Shown: positions 50,731 to 60,392, numbered from the stretch's first letter. The stretch: 64,000 nt of DNA from M1-B18 sp048264125 (GCA_048264125.1 JBLXDM010000008.1:186001-250000), one strand, 5' to 3'. A program made the numbers and translations. The notes: generated by a model not told the origin, from the sequence alone.

Positions 50731-51633
50731 GTGGCGATGGAAAAGGTAAGGCCCTTAGAAAAATTACCGCTAAAAACAAAGCTTGCATATTGCAAAATAC
50801 TGTCCTTGATGCTAACGAAGGACAGTGAGCTGGATCAATTGAAGCTGGCAGCCCTATACAGGCTTATGGCCCATATAAAGATAACAACTGCTAAGCGACA
50901 GGAGGTCCTTCAATATATTCATTTAAATGATAGCAGCCTGAAGGAGTTGTACCAGCAGCTTAGTGAAGGGCTGAATCAACAGGAAAAGAATATAGTCCGG
51001 TTTTCCCTATATAAGGATTTGCTTATAATGATGAAGGCAAATTACCTGGAGCTGCCGGAGGAGGGGCTTCTACTGACGGAGGCTGAGGAAATCCTTGATA
51101 TAACAGAGGAGCATAAGACCTTCTTCGAGGAGGAGCTGCAGAGGGATCGGAGCTTCTACGATATGGAGGTAGAGGTAAGCTGTCTAGAGGAGGCAGCAGA
51201 TGAAGCATTGGCAGCAGCTGCTGCAATAGGCATACCCTTGGCAGCGTTATATTATAGCAGCTATACAGGAGGTCTTGGTGTCATAGGAATAATGACAGGC
51301 CTTCATGCCATAGGCAGGAGAGTTTCGAAAAAGCATAGCCTGTTGACGGGTATTGGGCTTTCAATAGGCTTGGCTCTACTTACCTATAGGGGCACAAGAT
51401 GGCTACAGAGCTATAATAAAAAAGGCAATGATTTGATGGTACTGATGGCAGAAAGGCTAGCAGAGATACATAATTTAGCCATATGCTATTTGGAAAAGGA
51501 TATCATATATCTGCAGGATAGGATAATTGAAGGTAATAAATCAAGCAGCATTGTAGTCCCTCAAAAACAGCTACTGCTGAAGCTGATGAAGGCTAAAGCC
51601 TTTTTAAAGGGCACTAGGCCAATGTGTATTTAA
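50731..51633 (+). CDS. Unrecognised membrane-associated protein with TerB-like N-terminus
   Basis: About 300 residues. The N-terminal ~100 residues are helical and resemble a TerB-like domain (K-T-K-L-A-Y-C-K-I-L-S-L-M-L-T-K-D-S-E-L-D-Q-L-K). The middle contains an Ala-rich hydrophobic stretch and a second one about 45 residues later; the C-terminus is helical and basic. An alternative TTG at 50686 would overlap the previous gene by 19 bp; GTG at 50731 (AGAGG 8 nt upstream) or ATG at 50737 fit better. I recognise no whole-length family. Confidence 0.6.
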   Translation: MAMEKVRPLEKLPLKTKLAYCKILSLMLTKDSELDQLKLAALYRLMAHIKITTAKRQEVLQYIHLNDSSLKELYQQLSEGLNQQEKNIVRFSLYKDLLIMMKANYLELPEEGLLLTEAEEILDITEEHKTFFEEELQRDRSFYDMEVEVSCLEEAADEALAAAAAIGIPLAALYYSSYTGGLGVIGIMTGLHAIGRRVSKKHSLLTGIGLSIGLALLTYRGTRWLQSYNKKGNDLMVLMAERLAEIHNLAICYLEKDIIYLQDRIIEGNKSSSIVVPQKQLLLKLMKAKAFLKGTRPMCI

Positions 51634-51648
51634 ACTATACAGTCAACC

Positions 51649-51675
51649 AAAACCGGGGAGAACTCGGTTTTTTTG
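51649..51675 (+). terminator. Terminator
   Basis: AAACCG-GGGAGAACT-CGGTTT followed by a long T run. Confidence 0.7.
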
Positions 51676-51689
51676 TTATTTTTTAATAG

Positions 51690-51718
51690 TTGCTAAATAA
51701 ATGAGGAAATTGCATAAT
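51690..51718 (+). promoter_or_regulatory. Promoter for structured element copy 2
   Basis: TTGCTA (51690-51695), 17 bp, CATAAT (51713-51718); transcription would begin at or just before the element. Confidence 0.6.
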
Positions 51719-51723
51719 AAAGA

Positions 51724-51815
51724 GGAGCAGTATGTTTATACTAAGCCAAAGGCTCTGCTTAGTACACGTGGGCTAATTTATTGAATTCTAAAGGTTAATA
51801 GCCCTAGACAATGCG
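51724..51815 (+). ncRNA. Unidentified structured RNA element, copy 2 (upstream of capA-like gene)
   Basis: Shares the fold of 32351-32445: AGCAG (51726-51730)/CTGCT (51755-51759); an internal GTAT-GTTT-ATAC hairpin; a second internal hairpin AGCC-AAA-GGCT; GGGCTA (51770-51775)/TAGCCC (51799-51804); and ATTG (51780-51783)/CAAT (51809-51812) as a pseudoknot. Stem sequences differ between copies while pairing is kept. A good promoter lies immediately upstream, and the capA-like ATG is 35 bp downstream, so it is a 5' leader here. Class unknown to me. Confidence 0.6.
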
Positions 51816-51849
51816 AATTTCTAGTTAATTTATAGTAAGGGTGATACTG

Positions 51850-53130
51850 ATGAGAAAAATGATATTATTCATATTAATACTAACGCTGCTTGCATTAATT
51901 GCTGCTGGCTGTCAGCAGGAGGTCTTTTTAACGAATCAAGAGGTTTTGGAGGATGAAGATTCTAAAGAGGAGGTTCCTGAGCCCCCAAAGCTAAGGGAGC
52001 TTAATATAATGGCTGTGGGAGATATTATGGTCCATGGTCCTCAGTTAAAGGCTCAATATGATCCGGCTGCTAGAAAACACGACTTTAGAAATAATTTTAA
52101 ACATGTAAAGGGCTACTTTGATGCTTCGGATTTGGTTATAGGCAATCTGGAAACCACCTTTGGAGGTGAGGAGCTGGGCTACTCCAGCTTCCCCATGTTC
52201 AATACGCCGGATGCTTTGGCGGAGGCCTTAAGAGAAGCTGGAATTGATGTTTTGTCCACCGTCAATAACCATACGATGGATACCGGTAAAAAGGGAATTA
52301 TTAGGACCCTTGAGGTATTGGAGCAAAATGGGATAACAGCTGTCGGCACCAGAAGGCATCAGGAGGAAAAGGGGTATAGTATAACCGAGATAAACGAGAT
52401 AAGGGTTGGGATTACAGCCTATACCTATGAGACCCCAAGATGGGGGGAACACAAAACCTTAAATGCCCTTAAAATTCCAAAGGATGTGGAGCCTCTGATA
52501 GATACCTTTAGCTATGAATACCTCCAGGAGGATTTATTAAAGCTGCAGGACCGTATACAGAGGATGAGGCAGGAGGGATCGGAGCTTGTAATTGTGTATA
52601 TACATTGGGGAAATGAGTACCAGCGCAGTGCAAATGCCTATCAAAGGCAAATAGCCCAAGCGCTTGCAGATTTTGGAGCAGATATCATCTTAGGCAGCCA
52701 TCCCCATGTTTTGCAGGAGATAGAGCTATTGAATTCCTCCAATAAGGATACCCCTACACTTGTTGTTTACTCCTTAGGCAATTTTTTATCTAATCAAAGA
52801 TACGAAATCCTCAGCAACAGATATACTGAGGATGGTCTTATGATTAATATAAGGCTGCAAAAGGATTTTTCCACCAACAGGATAAGCCTGCAGGAGGTTT
52901 CATATATGCCCACATGGGTACATCGCTTCCATAGGCAGGGAAGGGCTGAATACGAGATATTACCCCTATTCGATGCTCTGGCTACACCCGAGGACTACTA
53001 TCTTATAAATAATGATAGTAAATGGAGGGCTGGGAACTCCTTGAAAAATACAGAGGAAATCATAGGAAAATCCTATGAAGGGCTGATACCCCTCCGTGAT
53101 ATATCAAGCTTTAAGGGAGAGAAGCATTAG
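51850..53130 (+). CDS. CapA-family (poly-γ-glutamate synthesis-like) lipoprotein
   Basis: The 426-residue protein has a lipobox A-A-G-C-Q followed by an acidic spacer and a CapA/metallophosphatase-like domain: M-A-V-G-D-I-M, G-N-L-E-T-T, S-T-V-N-N-H-T-M-D, H-W-G-N-E-Y and G-S-H-P-H-V. These metal-ligand motifs are those of the CapA superfamily. No capBC polymer synthase genes are adjacent, so poly-γ-glutamate involvement is unproved. It sits directly behind structured element copy 2. Confidence 0.9.
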   Translation: MRKMILFILILTLLALIAAGCQQEVFLTNQEVLEDEDSKEEVPEPPKLRELNIMAVGDIMVHGPQLKAQYDPAARKHDFRNNFKHVKGYFDASDLVIGNLETTFGGEELGYSSFPMFNTPDALAEALREAGIDVLSTVNNHTMDTGKKGIIRTLEVLEQNGITAVGTRRHQEEKGYSITEINEIRVGITAYTYETPRWGEHKTLNALKIPKDVEPLIDTFSYEYLQEDLLKLQDRIQRMRQEGSELVIVYIHWGNEYQRSANAYQRQIAQALADFGADIILGSHPHVLQEIELLNSSNKDTPTLVVYSLGNFLSNQRYEILSNRYTEDGLMINIRLQKDFSTNRISLQEVSYMPTWVHRFHRQGRAEYEILPLFDALATPEDYYLINNDSKWRAGNSLKNTEEIIGKSYEGLIPLRDISSFKGEKH

Positions 53131-53186
53131 TCGATTAAGGAAGTAAGCTGGAGGAGGAAATACGGCAGGAATTGACAGACTGATAT

Positions 53187-53212
53187 AAAGGAGGGCTGAG
53201 CCCTCCTTTTAA
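53187..53212 (+). terminator. Terminator of the capA-like gene
   Basis: AAAGGAGGGC-TGA-GCCCTCCTTTT. Confidence 0.88.
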
Positions 53213-53296
53213 AATGTCAGTAATTGATATTTAATACATTTACCTGTCTTTACAAAAAAAGTTATACATAAAAAAGGATTTTATAGCATGAATAAC

Positions 53297-53321
53297 GTAT
53301 AATAGTATATATACATTATAC
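53297..53321. promoter_or_regulatory. Inverted repeat overlapping the tldD -10 region
   Basis: GTATAAT-N11-ATTATAC: 7-bp perfect arms, the left one containing the TATAAT. It lies 22 bp before the tldD start and may be an operator; no regulator can be assigned. Confidence 0.4.
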
Positions 53322-53342
53322 ATAAAATGGGAGGTTGAAAGG

Positions 53343-54731
53343 GTGCTGGATAAAAAATTGGTAGAAGAGCTAATTAGTGTTGCATTATCTACAGGCGGAG
53401 ATTTTGCAGAGGTATTCGTGGAGGATAAGCTTAGCACTAATATTCGTCTGATAGGCGGTAGTGTTGAAAATAGTATTTCGGGAAGGGATTTTGGCATCGG
53501 TATAAGGATATTCAAAAATTTTAGAAGCATCTATGCCTATACAAATCAGCATACAAGGGATGTCTTACTTAAGGTGGCCCTCGAGGCGGCACAGGCCTTA
53601 AAGGCTTCAGGAATAAGCAAGGAGATAGACTTGAGAAGGGAAGAGCCAGTAAATCTACACCACATATTAAAAAAACCGCAAAATATAGTATTTACTGAAA
53701 AGCTGGAACAAATGCGTAGAGCCTATGAAGCAGCCAAAGGCTACAGCAATGAAATTTCTCAGGTATACGTGAGTTACTTCGATGAGGATCAAAGGGTGCT
53801 TGTGGCTAATTCAGAAGGTGTCTTCGTTGAGGATGAGAGAATCCGTACAAGATTTTCTGTGGAATCCATAGCATCAAAGGATAATGAGATGCAGACGGGG
53901 CGAGTTAGTCCTGGAAAGGCTGCAGGTTTTGAGTTTTATGATGAAATAGATGTGCGGGAGTATGCAAAGGAGGCCTCCAGAATGGCGGTTACTATGCTGC
54001 ATGCAGACCTATGCCCCAGTGGAAAAATGCCTGTGGTAATAGACAATCGTTTCGGTGGTGTGATATTCCACGAGGCTTGCGGACATGGATTAGAGGCATC
54101 ATCAGTTGCAAGGAAGAGCTCGGTTTTTGCCGATAGAATAGGTGAACAGGTGGCCTCAGAGGTAGTTACTGCAATAGATGACGGCACCATACCAAATGCA
54201 TGGGGCTCTGCCAATATAGATGATGAGGGCACAAGGACCAAAAAAAATGTATTAATTGAAAATGGAATTTTAAAGGGATATATGATTGATCGTTTAAATG
54301 CCAGAAGAATGGAGATGGATATCACCGGTTCCAGCAGAAGACAATCCTATAAATTTGCTCCCACCTCCAGAATGACCAATACCTTCATAGCTCCGGGCAA
54401 AGCCTCACGGGAGGAAATTATTGCAAACACAGAATACGGACTCTTTGCAAAGGAGATGGGGGGTGGCTCAGTTAACCCTGCAACAGGAGATTTCAACTTT
54501 GCTGTTATGGAGGGCTATCTGATCAAGAACGGAAAAATAACCACTCCAGTTAGGGGGGCAACCCTAATTGGCAATGGACCAAGCATCTTGAAAAAAATAG
54601 ATATGGTGGGCAATAATCTAGGCTATGGGCAGGGCATGTGCGGCTCCTCTAGTGGCTCTATACCAACCGATGTAGGTCAGCCTACCCTTAGGGTGCAGGA
54701 AATAACCGTAGGTGGAAGAAGGGAGGAATAG
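53343..54731 (+). CDS. tldD: TldD-family metalloprotease subunit
   Basis: The 462-residue protein has F-H-E-A-C-G-H (the HExxxH zinc motif of TldD), G-S-A-N-I-D-D-E-G and a conserved C-terminal G-x-C-G-S-S-S-G. With its partner TldE/PmbA it forms a protease that in other bacteria cleaves unfolded peptides and processes microcins or antitoxins. The start is GTG after GGGAGG. The pmbA-like gene begins 2 bp after its stop. No microcin or RiPP precursor gene is visible. Confidence 0.95.
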   Translation: MLDKKLVEELISVALSTGGDFAEVFVEDKLSTNIRLIGGSVENSISGRDFGIGIRIFKNFRSIYAYTNQHTRDVLLKVALEAAQALKASGISKEIDLRREEPVNLHHILKKPQNIVFTEKLEQMRRAYEAAKGYSNEISQVYVSYFDEDQRVLVANSEGVFVEDERIRTRFSVESIASKDNEMQTGRVSPGKAAGFEFYDEIDVREYAKEASRMAVTMLHADLCPSGKMPVVIDNRFGGVIFHEACGHGLEASSVARKSSVFADRIGEQVASEVVTAIDDGTIPNAWGSANIDDEGTRTKKNVLIENGILKGYMIDRLNARRMEMDITGSSRRQSYKFAPTSRMTNTFIAPGKASREEIIANTEYGLFAKEMGGGSVNPATGDFNFAVMEGYLIKNGKITTPVRGATLIGNGPSILKKIDMVGNNLGYGQGMCGSSSGSIPTDVGQPTLRVQEITVGGRREE

Positions 54732-54733
54732 TC

Positions 54734-56095
54734 ATGAATATTCAGGAGCTTAGAGACTTGATTTTTCAAAAGGGTAGTGAAGAGGGCTTTGGAGATATGG
54801 AGCTTCATTATGAGAGCAATAAGAAGTTCAGCTGCAGCGTCTTCGAGGGCGAGGTGGATGATTATTCCATAGCCGTAGATGGCGGTATGGGCCTACGAGG
54901 CATATACAATGATAAAATGGGGTATTCCTTTACTGAAAAGGTGGATGAAACCTCTATAGATACGCTTATAGAAGGCGCTAAAATGAATGCGCAAATGATA
55001 GACAGCAGCGAGGTGGAGGAAATCTTTGGGGGTTCTCCCATATATGAAAGGGTGGACTACTTTTCAGACGATTTGTGCAAGGTGACAGCAGATGAAAAGA
55101 CAGAGCTTTTGTTGAAGCTGGAAAAGGAAATATTGAGCCTAGACCCAAGGGTAAAGCAGGTAAACTATTGCATGCTGGAGGAATATGAATCTGAAACAAT
55201 GCTCTTTAATACGAAGGGCCTAGCTAAAGCAGAGAAAACCAATAATATGGTGGTATACGCCTCTATAGTGGTACAGCAGGAGGAGGATATCAAAAGCGCC
55301 TCTAAGCTGTTAATCAAGCGGGATTTCAAGAAATTTGATTATGAGGAGTTGGCCCGCCAGCTGGTGGAGGAGGCATTGTCGTATATTGGTGCCAGCTCTA
55401 TTGAAAGTGGAAGCTACCAGGTGATACTTAAAAATACCGCCGCCGCCGAAATTTTGCAGGCCTTTTCAGGGGTGTTTTCGGCAGAAAACGTACATAAGGG
55501 CAGGTCATTGCTAAAGAACAAGCTGGGAGAGGCTATTGCGGCCCCCATAGTTAGAATAGTAGATAATCCCCATTTAAAGGAGGGGGTTAGAAGCTCCTCC
55601 TTTGATGGTGAGGGTGTTGCCACCAGAAAAAATGTCATCGTTGAGGACGGTCTCCTAAAAAGTCTGCTGCACAATTTAAAGACCGCCAGGAAGGATGGGG
55701 TGGAGCCCACCGGAAATGGATATAAAAGCTCCTACAAGGGAATAATTAGCATCGCCCCCACCAATTTTTACATAAGGTCCGGTGCCAACAGCTATGAGGA
55801 TATGATTCAATCTATGGAGGAGGGTATCATCATTACTCAGCTCCAAGGGCTGCATTCAGGTACAAATGCTGTATCGGGGGACTTTTCCTTGGCAGCCGAC
55901 GGATATTGCGTCAAGGGTGGAGTCATAGAAAGGCCCCTGAATCAAATTACTGTTGCAGGCAACTTTTATCAGCTGCTTAAGGATATCATAGTCATTGGCG
56001 ATGACCTAGAGTTTGCTATTCCCGGCAGCAGCTACACTGGGTCACCATCTTTAAAGATTTCTTCATTGTCAATAGCGGGAGAAAATAAAAAGTAA
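54734..56095 (+). CDS. pmbA: TldE/PmbA-family protein
   Basis: The 453-residue protein is a TldD homologue without the HExxxH motif at the equivalent position and ends with the conserved I-P-G-S-S-Y-T-G-S-P-S. In this system it is the non-catalytic partner of TldD. The close spacing implies co-translation. Confidence 0.93.
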   Translation: MNIQELRDLIFQKGSEEGFGDMELHYESNKKFSCSVFEGEVDDYSIAVDGGMGLRGIYNDKMGYSFTEKVDETSIDTLIEGAKMNAQMIDSSEVEEIFGGSPIYERVDYFSDDLCKVTADEKTELLLKLEKEILSLDPRVKQVNYCMLEEYESETMLFNTKGLAKAEKTNNMVVYASIVVQQEEDIKSASKLLIKRDFKKFDYEELARQLVEEALSYIGASSIESGSYQVILKNTAAAEILQAFSGVFSAENVHKGRSLLKNKLGEAIAAPIVRIVDNPHLKEGVRSSSFDGEGVATRKNVIVEDGLLKSLLHNLKTARKDGVEPTGNGYKSSYKGIISIAPTNFYIRSGANSYEDMIQSMEEGIIITQLQGLHSGTNAVSGDFSLAADGYCVKGGVIERPLNQITVAGNFYQLLKDIIVIGDDLEFAIPGSSYTGSPSLKISSLSIAGENKK

Positions 56096-56109
56096 ATAGT
56101 AAATATTTT

Positions 56110-56146
56110 AAAAACCGGCATGGGAGCGTCCTAGGCTGGTTTTTTA
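56110..56146 (+). terminator. Terminator of tldD-pmbA
   Basis: Imperfect stem beginning AAAACCGGC and ending GGCTGGTTTT, followed by T's. Confidence 0.6.
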
Positions 56147-56278
56147 TCGTTTACAAATAATAAGCAATAATAATGCCTTAGCCAATATTTCCCTAATCCA
56201 GCAGGATAATGTACATTCTTTGTTGAAAATATATTAATGCTAAAATAATATTGATATCGCTATTAGGAGGGGCAGAGG

Positions 56279-57277
56279 ATGAAGCCTGTAAGAAAACCAG
56301 CAAGTATTTCATTTAACAATATATTAATAATGCTATTAATTCTATGTACAGCCGCTGCCGCTACATTATATTGGCTGCAAAGGGAGGAGGCAGATGTCCT
56401 CCAGGCAACGCCCCAATACCACTTCTATTTTATAGGACAAAATTCAGTAGATCCCTTCTGGCGGGAGGTAAGGCTAGGGGTTGAGGGGGCTGCAAAGGAT
56501 TTCAATGTAGGCGTAGAGTTTAATTCTCCGAGATTCAACAATCCTCAGGAGGAGCTTATGTTTCTTGATATAGCCGTACTGTCGGAGGTTGATGGCATTA
56601 TTACTCATGTAGCCAACGGTGCTGATTTTAATGAGCAGATAAATAGGGCCTATAGTATAGGGGTACCTGTTGTAACCATAGAAACCGATGCCAATGACAG
56701 CGACCGCAGCACCTTTGTCGGAACCAACAGCTTTCTGCTGGGGAAGGAGGCTGCGAGGCTTATGATAAAGGCAACTAGTGGGATGGCCAATATAGCTGTG
56801 ATCGTCAGCAGTGATCTGGAAAAGGATGCCGTCAGTGAAAATTTGAAGCTCAACGGCTTCTTAAGCACAATAAATGATTATCCCAATATGAGGGTAGTGG
56901 AAATCTTTAGCTCTCAGATGGGGATATTGAGCGCAGAAGAAATATCTCAGACGATTATTAAGGATTATCCCGAGGTGGATGCCATACTGACTACCAATTC
57001 TGTAGATACTTTGGGGGCGGCCCAGCTAATAGTAGACCAGAATAGAGTAGGAGAGGTGGTTTTGGTGGGTCATGGTGATACCACGAATATACTGAGATAT
57101 ATAAGGAATGGAATTATATATGGTACGGTAATGAGCGATCCCTATAAAATGGGCTATGAAAGCCTGAAGGCATTGGTGGATATAAAGGAGGACAACAACG
57201 CCTCCACCTTTATAGATACAGGGGTTAAGGTAATAACAGAGGAAAATCTCTTGGAATTTGAAAATAAAGTCCGATAA
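56279..57277 (+). CDS. Membrane-anchored substrate-binding protein (sugar-binding, RbsB type)
   Basis: The 332-residue protein has an N-terminal uncleaved-looking helix (residues ~13-31) with no lipobox Cys, then a periplasmic-binding-protein type 1 domain (F-I-G-Q-N-S-V-D-P-F-W; V-V-T-I-E-T-D-A; G-T-N-S-F). It is followed after 12 bp by a LytS/YesM-like kinase. In Clostridium beijerinckii a XylFII-LytS-YesN system is described in which such a binding protein acts as co-sensor; this arrangement looks similar (inference). No ABC permease is adjacent. Confidence 0.85.
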   Translation: MKPVRKPASISFNNILIMLLILCTAAAATLYWLQREEADVLQATPQYHFYFIGQNSVDPFWREVRLGVEGAAKDFNVGVEFNSPRFNNPQEELMFLDIAVLSEVDGIITHVANGADFNEQINRAYSIGVPVVTIETDANDSDRSTFVGTNSFLLGKEAARLMIKATSGMANIAVIVSSDLEKDAVSENLKLNGFLSTINDYPNMRVVEIFSSQMGILSAEEISQTIIKDYPEVDAILTTNSVDTLGAAQLIVDQNRVGEVVLVGHGDTTNILRYIRNGIIYGTVMSDPYKMGYESLKALVDIKEDNNASTFIDTGVKVITEENLLEFENKVR

Positions 57278-57289
57278 AAAGGTGATGAC

Positions 57290-58798
57290 ATGAAAAGCAT
57301 GTATAGGTTTACCGGTATTAGAAAAAAGCTTATAATGTACTATTTGATAATCATACTGCTGCTGGGAATAACCAGCCTTTTTTCCTATTATAATGCCAAG
57401 ATTGTATTGGTAAAGCTGAACACCATTATCACTGATTATGTATACCTAAACGAGCTAAATAATGATGTCAACAGTTTGATGGTGGGCTTGGAGGAATATC
57501 TTTCGACAAAGTCCTCGGAGGCATTGCTTAACTACTATACATCGTATAACCACCTGCAGGCGAAGGGTCTGGAAATACCAAGAGAGGCTGTTTTGGAGCT
57601 GGAGGGCATGATGCTGAAGAATATAGGCTTCATGATAGATAATCTGTTATTGGAGACCGACGATGCGGTAAGGGCCAAAAGGGAGAGGATAAGCAGTGAA
57701 TATATAGAGCATTTCACCCGCTCCAATGAGATTAGTGAGTATATAAAGCTATATATCAATAATTTGTTAAATGATAAGCTTCAGAAGGGCTCCTTTAGAT
57801 ATGAAGCCCTCAATACAAATATGACCTTTATCAGCTATTCAAACCTGGTAATTATCATAGGCTCTGTGATATTCAATATTTTTCTGGTGGTGATTTTCAC
57901 CTATAAGCTGACAAAACCGATAATACAGCTTTCTCAATCGGCGGAGCGGGTATCTAATGGAATTTATGATATTGAACCCCTTCAGATTGAATCCAATGAC
58001 GAGATCAACATATTAACCAAGGCCTTTGATAAAATGGTGGTAAATATAAGGAATCATATAGACGAGATAAAATATCAAGCGGAAATAGAAAAGAAGCTGC
58101 AGGAGCAGGAGCTGCAAAACCTCAAGATGAAGAGTCTTCTGAAAGATGCGGAGCTGAAGTCCCTACAGTCCCAGATTAACCCCCATTTCCTTTTCAATAC
58201 CCTTAATGCAGCCTCACAGCTGGCTATGATGGAGGGGGCCGACAGATCATCGGAGCTAATTGAAAAGACCGCAGAGCTATTCAGATACAACCTTAGAAAG
58301 CTGGAGGAGCCGGTGACACTTTCTGATGAAATAAAAAACGTGAGAAACTATATGTACATTCTCAAGACCAGATTTGGTAGTAAAATAGACTTCTTTGTTG
58401 CGGTAGACGACAGTCTGCTGGAGGTAAAGGTGCCCTGCACTATAATACAGCCCATTGTGGAAAATGCGTATATACATGGGCTTGAGGATTTGGAAAAGCA
58501 GGGTGAGATTCATCTGAGCATCAGAAAAACGCCAGAGCAAATAATTATCGAGGTTAGAGACAATGGCATGGGAATGGATGAGGCCCGAGTAAGGTCAATT
58601 ATAGAGTCGGAGACAGATTCAGCCCTACATAAAAAGCATGTTTCTGGAATAGGAATGCAGAATGTAATAAATCGATTGAAGCTGTTCTACAATATTGCAG
58701 CTATAAATGATGTTATAGAAATCGACAGCAGAGTGGGTCTAGGGACTAAGGTAATGCTGAAAATTCCATTTAGTGAGGATGTGAAGGCGCTTGATTAA
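57290..58798 (+). CDS. YesM/LytS-type sensor histidine kinase
   Basis: The 502-residue protein has TM1 (~14-34), an extracytoplasmic helical region, TM2 (~185-208), HAMP, a coiled-coil stretch and a His_kinase domain with I-N-P-H-F-L-F-N (phosphoacceptor His), followed by a HATPase with N-A-Y-I-H-G and D-N-G-M-G-M. The ligand signal probably comes through the flanking binding proteins. It overlaps the next gene by 8 bp. Confidence 0.93.
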   Translation: MKSMYRFTGIRKKLIMYYLIIILLLGITSLFSYYNAKIVLVKLNTIITDYVYLNELNNDVNSLMVGLEEYLSTKSSEALLNYYTSYNHLQAKGLEIPREAVLELEGMMLKNIGFMIDNLLLETDDAVRAKRERISSEYIEHFTRSNEISEYIKLYINNLLNDKLQKGSFRYEALNTNMTFISYSNLVIIIGSVIFNIFLVVIFTYKLTKPIIQLSQSAERVSNGIYDIEPLQIESNDEINILTKAFDKMVVNIRNHIDEIKYQAEIEKKLQEQELQNLKMKSLLKDAELKSLQSQINPHFLFNTLNAASQLAMMEGADRSSELIEKTAELFRYNLRKLEEPVTLSDEIKNVRNYMYILKTRFGSKIDFFVAVDDSLLEVKVPCTIIQPIVENAYIHGLEDLEKQGEIHLSIRKTPEQIIIEVRDNGMGMDEARVRSIIESETDSALHKKHVSGIGMQNVINRLKLFYNIAAINDVIEIDSRVGLGTKVMLKIPFSEDVKALD

Positions 58799-60392
58799 AT
58801 TACTGATAGCAGATGATGAGCCTATAGTTATCGAATCGATTCAATTTGTAATTGACAAATTCATAGCTGATGCTGTGGTGGTGGGGACAGCCAGCTCCGG
58901 TAGGGAGGCTATAGAAAAGGCCTTATACCTAAAGCCGGATGTCATATTAATGGATATCCGAATGCCCGGTATAAATGGAATAGAAGCAATAAAGCAGATT
59001 AAGGAGACCCATCAGGATATTTGCTTTGTTATAATTACAGCCCATGAGTATTTTGAATATGCTAAGGATGCAGTTAACCTTGGGGTGCAGGAGTATCTTG
59101 TTAAGCCCTTGAATAAGAATAAGCTTATAGATACCCTAAAGCAGCTGTCACAGCTGATAAACGGCAGACGAGAGGCAATACAACGGGAAATAGCTCTTAA
59201 GGAGCGTATAAATATATTAATTCCTCATATGGAGGGGCAGTTTATCTATTCGCAGCTCTTTAACGGCAGAGTGATTAAGGATTTGGCCTTCTATGAGGAG
59301 ATATTCAATATGAATATAAAATACGGCTATGTATTTATGACTTTGGTGGAGGAGCTGGAAAGCGAAATAAAGGAGGAGCATCTAAAAAACAGCATTCAAA
59401 GACATAAATTTTATGAGGTCTTTAGCGAGGAGCTTAAATGTATGGTGCCCTGCTTAATAGGCCCGCCTCTGCTTGATAGGCTGGTGGCCTATATTCCTGC
59501 GGATATGAATGCCGATATATATGAAATTAGAAATAATGCTATCGAGATGGCTACAAGGCTGACGGAACGGATTAATAGAAGAATAAGCTTCAGCTATAAA
59601 ATAGGCGTAGGAAAGTGCTATCCTATTGAGAGCTTTACAAAATCCTGTGATGAGGCCTATATGGCAGCCTCCTTTGGTGAGAAGGAGACAGTCACGCATT
59701 TTGAGGATATTCAGCTAAATAGGCGTCCTGTTCCGGCTTATCCCTTAAACAATGAAAGGCTTATGATACAAAGAATACTGGTGGGGGATATCGTAGGTGC
59801 CCTTGAGATATTTGAAGAAATCTTCCGATGGCTTTCCATAAACTACATGGAGGACATAGACAATATAAAGACAAAATTAATTGAGATGGTAATTGTTGTA
59901 AAGAGAACCATTCCCTATGAGGTGGAAGAAAACGATATCACCGACGATTCATATCTGACCTATTTGTTTAAGGCAAAGGATATAAATGAGCTGAGGATAA
60001 GCTTTATTAATTATTTCAAGAGCATGGTATCCGGCTTTCAAAGCTATAGGGAAAGAGAGCTCAGTGGATTGATTTCAGAGGCTCTTGATTATATCAATCA
60101 TAATTACGATAAGGATATAAGTCTTGATGGTGTGGCTAAGGAAATTAATATGAGCTATCATTACTTCAGCAAGTTCTTTAAGGATGCTGTAGGTAAAAAT
60201 TTTATAGATTATCTGACGGATTTAAGGGTGGATAAATCAAAGGAGCTGCTGAAGGACCCTACCCTCAGCATAAAGAGCATTTGCTACAGCGTAGGCTATA
60301 GCGACCCAAACTATTTCAGCAAGATATTTAAGAAGACTACAGGAATAACCCCTACGGAATACAGGGTAAATCTATCCCAAGAGGTGATATGA
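58791..60392 (+). CDS. YesN-type response regulator with AraC HTH
   Basis: The 533-residue protein has a REC domain (A-D-D-E-P; D in I-L-M-D-I-R-M-P; L-V-K-P-L), a ~280-residue linker and a C-terminal AraC/XylS double HTH (I-S-L-D-G-V-A-K-E-I-N and the second-motif S-V-G-Y-S-D-P-N-Y-F-S-K-I-F-K-K). The start codon is TTG inside the kinase gene end, so expression is coupled. It probably activates sugar uptake genes located elsewhere. Confidence 0.94.
   Translation: MIKLLIADDEPIVIESIQFVIDKFIADAVVVGTASSGREAIEKALYLKPDVILMDIRMPGINGIEAIKQIKETHQDICFVIITAHEYFEYAKDAVNLGVQEYLVKPLNKNKLIDTLKQLSQLINGRREAIQREIALKERINILIPHMEGQFIYSQLFNGRVIKDLAFYEEIFNMNIKYGYVFMTLVEELESEIKEEHLKNSIQRHKFYEVFSEELKCMVPCLIGPPLLDRLVAYIPADMNADIYEIRNNAIEMATRLTERINRRISFSYKIGVGKCYPIESFTKSCDEAYMAASFGEKETVTHFEDIQLNRRPVPAYPLNNERLMIQRILVGDIVGALEIFEEIFRWLSINYMEDIDNIKTKLIEMVIVVKRTIPYEVEENDITDDSYLTYLFKAKDINELRISFINYFKSMVSGFQSYRERELSGLISEALDYINHNYDKDISLDGVAKEINMSYHYFSKFFKDAVGKNFIDYLTDLRVDKSKELLKDPTLSIKSICYSVGYSDPNYFSKIFKKTTGITPTEYRVNLSQEVI

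Noticed and set aside
53343..56095. TldD/PmbA as part of a microcin or RiPP cluster
   Set aside because: No precursor peptide, modification enzyme or dedicated transporter lies next to the pair; the ABC exporter is 5.6 kb away beyond another operon.
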